Source: Fulvimarina uroteuthidis (lineage in GTDB: Bacteria > Pseudomonadota > Alphaproteobacteria > Rhizobiales > Rhizobiaceae). Taken from it: DNA of 64,000 nt. The position numbers and the translations under genes are program-made. Under the pieces are notes generated by a model, which saw only the letters and a program-made list of their open reading frames with translations, did no database searches and was not told the origin of the DNA. Of this stretch, positions 54,397 through 62,847 are shown piece after piece. Location of the stretch: assembly GCF_034321785.1 (NCBI RefSeq), contig NZ_JAXLPB010000001.1, positions 186,001 through 250,000 of the forward strand, read 5' to 3'. Numbering within the stretch: position 1 is the stretch's first letter; the number at the start of each line of letters is the position of its first letter.

Positions 54397-55485
54397 CTAC
54401 TCGGCCGCCTGGCGCGCCTCGCCCGCGACCATCGCCCCGAGTTCCCGCTCGATCGCCTCGCGCGTCTCCCGCTTGAGACCATCGTGCAGCCCGATGACGA
54501 CGAGGCGCGTCGCCCGGGTCTCGTCCGCCTTCCAGGGGCGATCGAAATAAGTCTCCACGCGCTTTCCGACAGCCTGCACCACGAGACGCATCTTCTTGCC
54601 GGGAACGTCGGCGAAACCCTTCATGCGCAGGATGTCGTAGCGGGCGAGAAGCTCGGGCAGGCGGCGTTCGAACGCCTCGCGGTCCGCGAGCGCGCCGAAG
54701 CTGGCGACGAAACTCTCGAACTCGTCGTGGTCGTGATCATGCGGCTCGCCGGATGCATGCTCCATCTCGTGATGGGACTTGCGCTCGCCGATCAGCTCTT
54801 CCGTGCCGGCCTTCATGCCGAGGAGGACGTCGGTGGGCAGCCTGCCGTTTTCGGATGCGACGGTGCGCACCGAGCGGCTGGTTTTCGCGGCGATTTCGGC
54901 GCGCACTTTCTCGAGCGTGTCGCGATCGATGAGATCGGCCTTGTTGAGAACGACCAGATCGGCTGCGCGCAACTGGTCCTCGAAAAGCTCCTCGAGAGGA
55001 TTGTCGTGGTCGAGGCTTTCGTCGGCCGCGCGCTGGGCGGCGACCTTCGCCTCGTCGTCGGCAAACCGCCCCTCCGCGACCGCCGCCGCGTCGACGACCG
55101 TGACGACGCCGTCGACCGTGACGCGGGTCTTCACCTCCGGCCAATTGAACGCGGCGACGAGGGGCTGCGGCAGCGCCAGGCCGCTCGTCTCGATGACGAT
55201 ATGATCGGGTGCGTCCTTGCGCTCCAGAAGCTTCGTCATGGTGGGAATGAAATCGTCGGCGACGGTGCAGCAGATGCAGCCATTGGTCAGTTCGACGACG
55301 TCCTCCTCGGTACAGGTCTCGATCCCGCATCCGGTCAGGATATCGCCGTCGACGCCCAGATCGCCGAATTCGTTGATGATGAGCGCGATCTTCCGGCCAC
55401 CGGCATTCTGCAGCATGTTGCGGATGATCGTCGTCTTGCCCGCGCCGAGGAAGCCGGTGATGACGGTTGCTGGGATTTTCGACAT
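54397..55485 (-). CDS. cobW: Cobalt-related GTPase CobW
   Basis: From ATG 55485 (GAGGTG not far upstream) the G3E-family GTPase has 362 residues. It has the P loop GFLGAGKTT, the metal motif GCICC with TVADDF, the guanine motif NKADL and a histidine-rich insert HDHDHDE, then the C-terminal CobW_C domain. CobW is thought to bring cobalt to the CobNST chelatase. It is directly ahead of cobN. The longer frame to 55932 has no family counterpart. Confidence 0.95.
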   Translation of the reverse strand: MSKIPATVITGFLGAGKTTIIRNMLQNAGGRKIALIINEFGDLGVDGDILTGCGIETCTEEDVVELTNGCICCTVADDFIPTMTKLLERKDAPDHIVIETSGLALPQPLVAAFNWPEVKTRVTVDGVVTVVDAAAVAEGRFADDEAKVAAQRAADESLDHDNPLEELFEDQLRAADLVVLNKADLIDRDTLEKVRAEIAAKTSRSVRTVASENGRLPTDVLLGMKAGTEELIGERKSHHEMEHASGEPHDHDHDEFESFVASFGALADREAFERRLPELLARYDILRMKGFADVPGKKMRLVVQAVGKRVETYFDRPWKADETRATRLVVIGLHDGLKRETREAIERELGAMVAGEARQAAE

Positions 55486-56034
55486 GAGGTGAACCCTTTG
55501 AAAGCGGAATGCGTGCGATCCTCCCGGCGGAGGATGCCCTTGCGGCCCTTGTCGCCCATCGGCAGGCCGAGGTCGAGACCCCGCATGCTCTTCCGACATC
55601 CGGCGCGGATTGGACGCGCGGATGCGCGGCACGCAGGCGCCATCCCCGCCATTCGGGAAGGGCGCAACCATTCGTGATGTCGAACCGAAGATGCGGCGAA
55701 GCGGTCGCTCGATCCGCCGGCTGGCCGAACCATCGGACGGCATCGGGCACCGGCCCTCTCGCGCGTCGGTCGCGGCGTCAAGCGCATGGAGACCGGAAAA
55801 AAGCTGAGTGGTTCTGCGGCGTTCACCCGAGCGGGCACCCGACCGGGCGGGAGGCGTGCGGACGACAAACGCGGCCGACATCGCCGGATGTCGTTCGGCG
55901 CTCCACCGGGCCGTCGCCGGGTTCGCCATCACGATAAGCCGGACCGATCCCGATCGACCGGCTTATCGCGGATTGTCCGTCAAAACGGAGCGTCAGGTTC
56001 TACCGCAAAGGTGAGAACCGAACGGCGGTGGATA
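55486..56034. other. Long intergenic region upstream of cobW
   Basis: This 549-bp stretch lies between the DUF465 gene and cobW, both on the minus strand. I find no gene in it. It contains a strong 37-bp hairpin (55932-55968) and a small hairpin TCCGT-CAAA-ACGGA (55976-55989). I looked for a cobalamin riboswitch, since one often precedes cobW, but found neither the CCCCCGCAACTG-like core nor a clear AGCCAGGAGACCTGCC box in the right direction. Confidence 0.5.
55932..55968. terminator. Strong hairpin, possible terminator of the DUF465 gene
   Basis: CGATAAGCCGG and CCGGCTTATCG form an 11-bp stem, and the loop holds a smaller dyad CGATC-CC-GATCG. It lies 66 bp past the stop of the minus-strand DUF465 gene. 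There is no T run, so it could also be an operator or part of the cobW leader. Confidence 0.45.
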
Positions 56035-56211
56035 TTACTGGGATGTTCCCCTCAAGCGTTCGATCTGATCCTTGAGCTGCAATTTGCGAAGTTTCATCTC
56101 CTTGAGTTCCGCATCGCTCGTCGCCGGCTGCTTCGCGATCATCGCAGCCAGATTGGCGTCCAGCACCGAGTGGCGCTGTTCGAGCTTGGCGATATGATTT
56201 TCCAAGGACAT
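56035..56211 (-). CDS. DUF465 (YdcH-like) small protein
   Basis: From ATG 56211 (AGGAG seven bases upstream) the protein has 58 residues, nearly all helical: SLENHIAKLEQRHSVLDANLAAM and KEMKLRKLQLKDQIERL in key residues. This is the DUF465/YdcH family of small coiled-coil proteins found widely in alphaproteobacteria. Function unknown. It is divergent from the second DUF465 gene, 229 bp apart. Confidence 0.88.
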   Translation of the reverse strand: MSLENHIAKLEQRHSVLDANLAAMIAKQPATSDAELKEMKLRKLQLKDQIERLRGTSQ

Positions 56212-56440
56212 GCAAATCTCCTTCCGTTGGCAGCCCGGGGGGCCGAACCCATCCGGGCAAGAACAAAGCGAGCGTGTCACAAAACCGTCGTGCTGTCGAA
56301 CAAATCGGCACAGCCTCGGACAAGTTGGTTGATAGCCCGCTATCGAGAATGTCGGGATCTTGCTAAGGACCGGCTATGCTGGGCGCGAACACGTTTTCGC
56401 GACCGATTCGCGATGGACGTTCGGGATTGAAGGGGATCTG

Positions 56441-56644
56441 ATGGCGGACCAGGAACAGGCGGCGTTACGGATGCAGACCGCGAAACTTCGCCAGGAGCAC
56501 GCCGATTTCGACGCCGCGATCGAGGCGATGGAACTTCACGGCTGCGACAAGCTCCGCATCCAGCGCATGAAGAAGAAGAAGCTCGCGATCAAGGACCGCC
56601 TCAAGGAGTGCGAAGACCAGATCATTCCGGACATTCTCGCATGA
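56441..56644 (+). CDS. DUF465 (YdcH-like) small protein, coupled to purE
   Basis: From ATG 56441 (AAGGGG five bases upstream) the protein has 67 residues with the same two-helix plan as its neighbour: LRQEHADFDAAIEAME then LRIQRMKKKKLAIKDRLKECE. It is a diverged paralogue. Its stop overlaps the purE start by 4 bp (ATGA), so it is translated with the purine genes. The family's function is unknown. Confidence 0.87.
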   Translation: MADQEQAALRMQTAKLRQEHADFDAAIEAMELHGCDKLRIQRMKKKKLAIKDRLKECEDQIIPDILA

Positions 56645-57156
56645 GCCCGCAGCCTGCCGAACGCCCCGTCGTCGCCATCATCATGGGCAGCCAGTCGGAC
56701 TGGCCGATCATGAAGAACGCAGCCGACACCCTCGAACGTCTCGCCATTCCCTTCAGCGCGAAGATCGTCTCGGCCCACCGCACGCCGGACCGGCTCTACC
56801 GGTTCGCGCACGGCGCGAAACATGCGGGCTTCAAGGTGGTGATCGCGGGCGCCGGCGGCGCCGCGCACCTGCCCGGCATGGCCGCCGCGATGACGCCCCT
56901 GCCGGTGTTCGGCGTTCCGATCGAGAGCAAGGCGCTGAAAGGCCAGGACAGTCTCCTGTCGATCGTCCAGATGCCGGCCGGCATTCCCGTGGGTACGCTC
57001 GCCATCGGCCGGGCGGGCGCGGTGAACGCCGCGCTTCTGGCCGCCAGCGTCCTCGCCCTGTCGGACGAGGGCATCGCCGACCGGCTGGACGCCTACCGCA
57101 CCGCCCAGAGCGAGAGCGTCACCGAAGAACCCGTCAACGAGGAGCCCGCTCGATGA
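56641..57156 (+). CDS. purE: N5-carboxyaminoimidazole ribonucleotide mutase
   Basis: The 171-residue class I PurE moves the carboxylate of N5-CAIR to form CAIR in purine synthesis. Its landmarks are IIMGSQSDWP, VSAHRTPDRLY, AGAGGAAHLPGM and the late PAGIPVGTLAIG. The start is ATG 56641, overlapping the DUF465 stop, and the end overlaps the purK start by 4 bp. Confidence 0.96.
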   Translation: MSPQPAERPVVAIIMGSQSDWPIMKNAADTLERLAIPFSAKIVSAHRTPDRLYRFAHGAKHAGFKVVIAGAGGAAHLPGMAAAMTPLPVFGVPIESKALKGQDSLLSIVQMPAGIPVGTLAIGRAGAVNAALLAASVLALSDEGIADRLDAYRTAQSESVTEEPVNEEPAR

Positions 57157-58226
57157 ACGCGCTCAACCCCGGATCGACCGTCGGCATCCTGGGCGGCGGA
57201 CAGCTGGGCCGGATGCTCGCCATGGCCGCCGCACGGCTCGGCTACCGCACCATCGTGCTCGACCCGAACCCGGAATCGCCCGCCTTCCAGGTGGCGAACG
57301 AAGCGATCGTCGCCGCCTATGACGATCGCAAGGCGCTGGTGCAACTGACCAGCCGCTGCGACGTCGTCACCTATGAATTCGAGAACGTGCCGGTGGGCCC
57401 CGCCCGCCAATCGATCATCGGCACGGGGCTCTACCCGCCACCCGAGGCGCTGGAGGTCGCGCAGGACCGCGTCGTCGAGAAGGCGTTCCTCAACGGGATC
57501 GGCATCGAGACCGCGCCATGGCGCGCGATCGGCAGCGTCGAGGAGCTGGGGCACGCGCTTGTCGACATCGGCACGGACTGCATCCTGAAGACCCGCCGCT
57601 TCGGCTATGACGGCAAGGGCCAGGCCAATATCCGTCGTGAGGGTCCGGTCTCGGACGCCTTCGAGAGCCTCGGCGCCAAGCCCTGCATCCTGGAAGGCAA
57701 GGTGCCGTTCGTCTACGAGGCGTCGCTGATCGCGGCCCGCGGGCAGGCAGGCGACATCAAGGCCTACGATCCCGCGGACAACGAGCACAGCCTCGGCATC
57801 CTGCGCCGCTCGAGCGTGCCCGGACGGGTCTCCGCGACGGTCGCGGACGCCATGCGAAAGACCGGGGCGGCGATCCTGGACAAGCTCACCTATGTCGGCG
57901 TCATCGGCGTCGAGTTCTTCGTGCGCGCCGACGACACGATCCTCGTCAACGAGATCGCGCCGCGCGTCCACAATTCCGGCCACTGGACCGAGGCGGCCTG
58001 CGCCGTGTCGCAGTTCGAGCAGCACATCCGCGCCGTCTGCGGCCTGCCGCTGGGCGATCCGGTGCGTCATTCCAACTGCGTGATGGAGAACCTCATCGGC
58101 GATGAGGTGCGCAAATCGGAAAGCCTGATGGGCGAGAGCGATCTCGTTCTCCACCTCTACGGCAAGAGCGAGGTGCGGGCGGGCCGCAAGATGGGCCATT
58201 TCACGCGTCTCACGGCCATGTCCTGA
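57153..58226 (+). CDS. purK: N5-carboxyaminoimidazole ribonucleotide synthase
   Basis: The 357-residue ATP-grasp enzyme makes N5-CAIR from AIR, bicarbonate and ATP, and hands it to PurE. It has GILGGGQLGRMLAMAA at the N-terminus, KTRRFGYDGKGQ in the ATP site, and the late NEIAPRVHNSGHWT. It is coupled to purE by an ATGA overlap. A 6-bp hairpin follows the stop closely (58233-58250). Confidence 0.96.
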   Translation: MNALNPGSTVGILGGGQLGRMLAMAAARLGYRTIVLDPNPESPAFQVANEAIVAAYDDRKALVQLTSRCDVVTYEFENVPVGPARQSIIGTGLYPPPEALEVAQDRVVEKAFLNGIGIETAPWRAIGSVEELGHALVDIGTDCILKTRRFGYDGKGQANIRREGPVSDAFESLGAKPCILEGKVPFVYEASLIAARGQAGDIKAYDPADNEHSLGILRRSSVPGRVSATVADAMRKTGAAILDKLTYVGVIGVEFFVRADDTILVNEIAPRVHNSGHWTEAACAVSQFEQHIRAVCGLPLGDPVRHSNCVMENLIGDEVRKSESLMGESDLVLHLYGKSEVRAGRKMGHFTRLTAMS

Positions 58227-58341
58227 CGGCCGCGTCCCATCGCCGGGACGTCACCCCGGAATTGCGGGCGGAAAGGCGTCCGATCACGTTGACAATTCCG
58301 CCGTCGCTGGCTAAACGCCATGCAAGATAACTGAATGGACG

Positions 58342-58365
58342 AACGCGTCTCACGGCGCGTTTTTT
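58342..58365 (+). terminator. Rho-independent terminator upstream of rpmJ
   Basis: AACGCG and CGCGTT form a 6-bp stem with an 8-base loop, followed directly by a run of six T. It is 115 bp past purK and 60 bp before rpmJ, so it should end the DUF465-purE-purK transcript. Confidence 0.75.
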
Positions 58366-58424
58366 GTTTGAGCGGCGGCAGGCCTTTCGTTCCCGTCGCA
58401 CGAAGAGACGGTCAGGATACCGAC

Positions 58425-58550
58425 ATGAAGATCAAGAACTCGCTGAAATCCCTCAAGGGCCGCCATCGCGCCAACCGCATGGTTCGCCGCAAGGGCCGGA
58501 TCTACATCATCAACAAGGTGGCACCGCGCTTCAAGGCCCGCCAGGGCTGA
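58425..58550 (+). CDS. rpmJ: Ribosomal protein L36, type B (cysteine-free)
   Basis: The 41-residue protein MKIKNSLKSLKGRHR...INKVAPRFKARQG is bL36 of the type B form (also called YkgO). It has no cysteine, so it lacks the zinc-binding site of type A L36. Type B alone is common in alphaproteobacteria. It follows a terminator and probably has its own promoter. Confidence 0.95.
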   Translation: MKIKNSLKSLKGRHRANRMVRRKGRIYIINKVAPRFKARQG

Positions 58551-58647
58551 ACGCAGGACACCGAAAGGCCGTGACGCTTCGTCCCGAAGCAGCCATCACG
58601 GCATTTTCAGTTTGACGGCTCCCACGAGGTCGGTAGTCTGCGACCTC

Positions 58648-59466
58648 ATGAGAGCCGTTTTTCGTTTGCCCGCCGCCTTCGTCATCGCAGCCATGTTCGG
58701 CCTTGCCGCGCCCTCCGGTTCGTCGGCGCAGCGGGCGGACGATCCGTCCGTGATCAATCCCGACGCGGCGCCCCCCGGCTCCATGCCGGAACTGCCGATG
58801 CCCGACATGCCCATGCCGCCGGACCCCGGCGATCAGGGACCGATGGTGCGGCCTGCACCCGATGCCGATCCGGACGTGCCGCCCGAAGCCTTCGGCGGCC
58901 CCCTGGAGGACGGGGACGCGGCGGACGCCCTCTCGCCCGAGGGTGATCCATCCTCCACCGATCTGGCCGAGCCGGCCGAACGGGCGCCGGAAACCCTCGA
59001 CAACCTGTTTTCCGACCTGAAGAAAGCCGGTGACGAGCGCGAGGCCCGGCGCACGGCCCGGAAGATCCAGAAGCGCTGGCAGGAAAGCGGCAGCGCGACC
59101 GTCGATCTCCTGATGCTCCGTGCGACCCAGGCCATGGGCCACAAGCAGCCGGACATAGTGCTCGACCTTCTCGATCAGGCGATCATTCTGGAACCGGATT
59201 TCGCGGAGGCGTGGAACCGCCGCGCGACGGCACATTTCGCAAGCGGCGCCTTCGGCAAGTCGATTGCCGATATCGAGCAGACGCTTGCCCGCGAGCCCCG
59301 GCACTGGGGCGCCTTGATGGGGCTGGCGCTGATCTTGGAACGCACGGGAAACGACGAGAAGGCGCTCGAGGTCTACCGGGAGGTTCTGGACGTCTACCCG
59401 GCGCTCCAATCGGCACAGGATGCCGTGGGCCGGCTTGCGGAAAAGCTGACCGGTCCGGCCATCTGA
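58648..59466 (+). CDS. Exported TPR-repeat protein
   Basis: From ATG 58648 the precursor has 272 residues, with a signal peptide (LPAAFVIAAMFGLAAPSGSSAQ, cut near residue 30). A Pro-, Asp- and Met-rich linker follows (PMPDMPMPPDPGDQGPM region, residues 40-110), and then TPR units at about residues 140-260 (LDLLDQAIILEPDFAEAWNRRA and later GNDEKALEVYREVLDVYP as key residues). It likely holds other envelope proteins together in the periplasm. The low-complexity linker may vary in length between strains. Confidence 0.88.
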   Translation: MRAVFRLPAAFVIAAMFGLAAPSGSSAQRADDPSVINPDAAPPGSMPELPMPDMPMPPDPGDQGPMVRPAPDADPDVPPEAFGGPLEDGDAADALSPEGDPSSTDLAEPAERAPETLDNLFSDLKKAGDEREARRTARKIQKRWQESGSATVDLLMLRATQAMGHKQPDIVLDLLDQAIILEPDFAEAWNRRATAHFASGAFGKSIADIEQTLAREPRHWGALMGLALILERTGNDEKALEVYREVLDVYPALQSAQDAVGRLAEKLTGPAI

Positions 59467-59489
59467 CCCAGCCGAGTGTCGCGAAAGAC

Positions 59490-60779
59490 CTATCCGTGCA
59501 GCTTCAGCGCCGGACCCTTGGTGGGTGAGATCGCATCGGCGAAGATCGCCACCGAGCCGCGCAAATAGCCGAGAACGGCCCATTGATGCTTGCGCTGGAT
59601 GCTCTGATAGGCGGCCTGCGCGAACTGGCCGTGGACGAGGAGATCGTTCCTGGAGCGGAACAGGCTGATGCTCCCGACCGAGCCCCCGCGCGCCAGCGAG
59701 ATCAACCGCCCCTTGTCGTCATATTCGAACGGCTCGGGCGTACCTCCGGCGATCGTCGTGGGGATCGCCGCGGCCAGATAGGCCGCCTGCTGACTGGCGC
59801 ATTGGGCGGTCGGCGGCAAAGGCTGCGCATCCGCCGCGGGCTTGAAGCTCGCCGCGTCGCCGAGCGCGTAGATCCTCCCGTCCACCGTCGTCTTCAGCCG
59901 CGCATCGACGATGATGCGGTGCTTATTGTCCATGTCGAAGTCCGACAGGCCTTCCAGACACGGATGGCCGACGAGACCGGCCGCCCAGACGGTGATGTCG
60001 GTCGGCCACCGCTCGCCATTCTCGCCGACGACGGCATCGGCCTCCACCGAGGCGATCCGCGCACCGACACGCGTCTTGATGTCGAGCTTTGCGAGGCGGT
60101 CGCACACCGCTTTGCGCAGATCGCCGGACGCGCCCGGCATGATCTCCGGCGCAGCTTCGAGAATCACGATATCCAGCAGCCGCTGCTTGCGGCCCGTGAC
60201 GGCATCGTTGATGAAGCTGCGCTCGGACACCCTCAGATGTGCGGCAAGCTCGGTTCCGGTCGCTCCCGATCCGACGATCGAGACACGGGCCGGTTCGCCG
60301 CATTCCCGGGCTTTCAGGAGAGCTGCGACGAACAGGTCGCGGAAATCGTCGGCATCGGCCTTCTCGTCCAGGCGAACGGCGTGGTCCTCGACGCCCGGGG
60401 TCCCGAAATCCGGCGTCACCCCGCCGAGCGCGACGACGAGGCGGTCGTAGGCGACATCGCGCGAGGGCCCCTCGATGGCACCGTGCCGGCTGCGGACGGG
60501 CCCGAGGCGGACCAGGCGGTTCTGCGGGTCGATCGTGACCACCCGGCCCTGCTCGAAGCTGAAGCCGCGCATGGAGGCCAGCATGTAGAAGCTCATTTCC
60601 GACAAGGTCGAATCGACCGTTCCAGCGGCGAATTCGTGCAGCCGGGGCTTCCAGACATGGGATCCGTTGACGTCGACGAGGGTAACGGCGACCGCGCCGC
60701 GACCTGCGAGACTGCAGGCCAGTTCGAGACCGCCCGCACCGCCGCCCAGAATGACGACGCGTTCCCTGCTGTGCGCCAT
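59490..60779 (-). CDS. Type II NADH dehydrogenase-like flavoprotein
   Basis: The 429-residue protein is a pyridine nucleotide-disulfide-type flavoenzyme with the FAD loop VVILGGGAGGLELACSLAGR, the NADH loop VSIVGSGATGTELAAHLRV, and the quinone-site motif AQCASQQAAYLA typical of NDH-2. It passes electrons from NADH to quinone at the membrane without pumping protons. It follows a DUF3096 gene after 4 bp, so the two form an operon, and converges on the TPR gene. Confidence 0.9.
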   Translation of the reverse strand: MAHSRERVVILGGGAGGLELACSLAGRGAVAVTLVDVNGSHVWKPRLHEFAAGTVDSTLSEMSFYMLASMRGFSFEQGRVVTIDPQNRLVRLGPVRSRHGAIEGPSRDVAYDRLVVALGGVTPDFGTPGVEDHAVRLDEKADADDFRDLFVAALLKARECGEPARVSIVGSGATGTELAAHLRVSERSFINDAVTGRKQRLLDIVILEAAPEIMPGASGDLRKAVCDRLAKLDIKTRVGARIASVEADAVVGENGERWPTDITVWAAGLVGHPCLEGLSDFDMDNKHRIIVDARLKTTVDGRIYALGDAASFKPAADAQPLPPTAQCASQQAAYLAAAIPTTIAGGTPEPFEYDDKGRLISLARGGSVGSISLFRSRNDLLVHGQFAQAAYQSIQRKHQWAVLGYLRGSVAIFADAISPTKGPALKLHG

Positions 60780-60783
60780 CGGA

Positions 60784-60951
60784 TCAGCCGGCCGTGCCGG
60801 ACGCGATCTGGTTGATGAGATCCGGGAAGAGCCCCGAAACGCCCACGAAGATCAGATAGATCGCGACGATGAAGCTGAGGAGACGCGGCATGATGAGGAT
60901 GAGAACGCCGGCGACCAGGGCGACGATGGGCTGAAGGGAGATGATTTCCAC
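60784..60951 (-). CDS. DUF3096 small membrane protein
   Basis: From GTG 60951 the protein has 55 residues in two membrane helices: IVALVAGVLILIMPRLLSFIV and IYLIFVGVSGLFPDL in key residues. The opening MEIISLQPIVALVAG fits the DUF3096 family, which supports the GTG start. It is coupled to the NDH-2-like gene and may help place it in the membrane, but the family has no known function. Confidence 0.85.
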   Translation of the reverse strand: MEIISLQPIVALVAGVLILIMPRLLSFIVAIYLIFVGVSGLFPDLINQIASGTAG

Positions 60952-61132
60952 GATCGGGGCCTTTCGAAAGCAATGCCGGACGGATAATCGCGCCCCGCAA
61001 GCAGGATCTGTGTTCGGGTTTCGAGAGTCAACGTCGCGGAAGCCGGTATCGTTCACGGGCGCGGTCCGCAAGATGCGGGAGGCCGGGCGTCAAGCCGGCC
61101 CGCCCTTCGGGCGTCCGGTCTCTACGCACCGA

Positions 61133-61555
61133 TCAGCCCGCCTCGCCGGAAAAATGCAGCACCACTTCGCGCCGATGGGGCCGGACCCTGTGTTCGACCA
61201 CGTAGAGACCCTGCCAGGTTCCCAGCATCATCCGGCCACCGCTGACGGGAACCGCCAGGCTCGTTTGCGTCAGCATGGTCTTGATATGGGCCGGCATGTC
61301 GTCCGGCCCCTCGACGGTGTGGAGATAGTCGCCGTCAGCGGGCGCGAGACGAGCGAGCGCGTCGAGGAGATCGTGTCGGACGTCCGGATCGGCGTTCTCC
61401 TGGATGGTCAGGGAGGCGGAGGTGTGGCGGATGAAGAGCGTGAGGAGCCCTTCCGAAGCACCCGCCGCCGCCAGCTTCCGCGCGACGTCGCGCGAGATGT
61501 CGGTGAACCCCTGCCCCGGCGTCTCGATGATGATCGTCTCGATATGCTGGTGCAT
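61133..61555 (-). CDS. YjbQ family protein (UPF0047)
   Basis: From ATG 61555 (GAGG five bases upstream) the protein has 140 residues, the family's usual length; ATG 61585 is an alternative start. Landmarks are FIRHTSASLTIQENADPDV and the late LGTWQGLYVVEHR. This small enzyme family has been linked to a weak thiamine-phosphate synthase activity, but its natural role is unclear. It stands alone, divergent from the HSL-family hydrolase. Confidence 0.9.
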   Translation of the reverse strand: MHQHIETIIIETPGQGFTDISRDVARKLAAAGASEGLLTLFIRHTSASLTIQENADPDVRHDLLDALARLAPADGDYLHTVEGPDDMPAHIKTMLTQTSLAVPVSGGRMMLGTWQGLYVVEHRVRPHRREVVLHFSGEAG

Positions 61556-61695
61556 CCGGTCCTCGTCGCGTTCGCGTTCGGGCATCGGCGCGGTTTTGCG
61601 CTGCCGATCCTTGTGGCGTCAACTGGCCATGGCGGCGGACATGTCTAGTTGATGCCGGGACGAAGAATTCCCCAACGCGACGGAACACCTGCCTC

Positions 61696-62673
61696 ATGTT
61701 TCCCCTGCCCGCCCCCCATGCATTCGATCCCCATCATATCCCGGCCGACCTCCGCGCGCTGAACGAGACGATCAGGGCCGAGCACGCGAAACGGCCGGAC
61801 ACCTGGTCGGTGCCGATCGAGGAGGTGCGCCGGGCCCGGATCGAGGGCAAGGGCATCTTTCCAAGGCCCGAACCCGATCCCCATGCCGAGATCGTGGAGA
61901 TCGCGGGCCGCGACGGGCGCGCGATCCGCGTGCGGGTGCTGAGGCCCCGAACCCGCGAGGCGCGCGGAACCTTCTTCCATGTCCATGGCGGCGGCTGGGT
62001 GTTCGGCAGCGCGATGGAAAGCGATCCCCGTCTGCGCAGGCTTGCGGAGGCAACGGGCCTCGTCACGGTGTCGGTCGATTACCGGTTGGCGCCCGAGCAC
62101 CCGTTCCCGGCGGCGGGCGACGACTGCTGCGAGGCCGCGCTCGCGGTCACCGGCGGCGGGGTTGCCGACTGCCCGGACGGTTTCTTCGCCATCGGCGGCG
62201 AATCGGCCGGAGCCCATCTGTGCGCCGCGACGCTGCTCAGGCTGCGCGACGATCATCATGCGCAACCGTTCCGGGCCGCGCTTCTCGTGGCCGGCTGCTA
62301 CGATCTGGGCCTGACCCCGAGCGTGGCCAATTTCGGGGAGGATCGCCTCATCCTCAACAGCCGGGACGTTTCGCAGTTCGCATCCCTCGCGGTCCCGCGG
62401 GCGGAGGCGCGGCGCACGCCCGAGAATTCGCCTTTGTGCGCCAGGCTGCACGACATGCCCCCGGCCTTCTTCTCCTGCGGCACGGCCGATCTCCTGATCG
62501 ACGACACGCTGTTCATGGCCGCGCGCTGGCAGGCGGCCGGCAACCCGACGCAGATGTCGCTGACCAATGGCGGCTGCCATGTCTTCGAGGTCTTCGGCAC
62601 ACCAAGCGGCGAAGCCTCGCTCGCACGGGCGGAAGCCTTCCTGAACGCCGAGATCGGACGAGGGAACCGATGA
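61696..62673 (+). CDS. Alpha/beta hydrolase of the HSL (hormone-sensitive lipase) family
   Basis: The 325-residue protein has the HSL oxyanion motif HVHGGGWVFGS, the VDYRLAPEHPFPAA strand and the nucleophile elbow GGESAGAHL. The catalytic His region is GGCHVFEVFG, with an Asp at ADLLID. It probably hydrolyses short-chain esters or acyl amides. The N-terminal 80 residues are the cap. It is alone on its strand. Confidence 0.92.
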   Translation: MFPLPAPHAFDPHHIPADLRALNETIRAEHAKRPDTWSVPIEEVRRARIEGKGIFPRPEPDPHAEIVEIAGRDGRAIRVRVLRPRTREARGTFFHVHGGGWVFGSAMESDPRLRRLAEATGLVTVSVDYRLAPEHPFPAAGDDCCEAALAVTGGGVADCPDGFFAIGGESAGAHLCAATLLRLRDDHHAQPFRAALLVAGCYDLGLTPSVANFGEDRLILNSRDVSQFASLAVPRAEARRTPENSPLCARLHDMPPAFFSCGTADLLIDDTLFMAARWQAAGNPTQMSLTNGGCHVFEVFGTPSGEASLARAEAFLNAEIGRGNR

Positions 62674-62847
62674 TCCTTCACCGCGACGCCCCATGGCGCG
62701 CCGGGGCGCGGAACGTGAGGCGGATGCAACCAAGGATTAACCTTTAGTGAAAGTCGTACCGATCGCTTAACCATTCGAACGCTGAAACCGGCCACTATCG
62801 GGACATGCCAGCCGGCTCATGCCCGGCGTTTCGAATGGATCGGCCGA

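Noticed and set aside
55486..55950. Cobalamin riboswitch upstream of cobW
   Set aside because: GGTGCCC-like and GGAGACCGG-like bits exist, but the GGAGACC piece (55788-55795) is on the wrong strand and the CCCCCGCAACTG core is absent.
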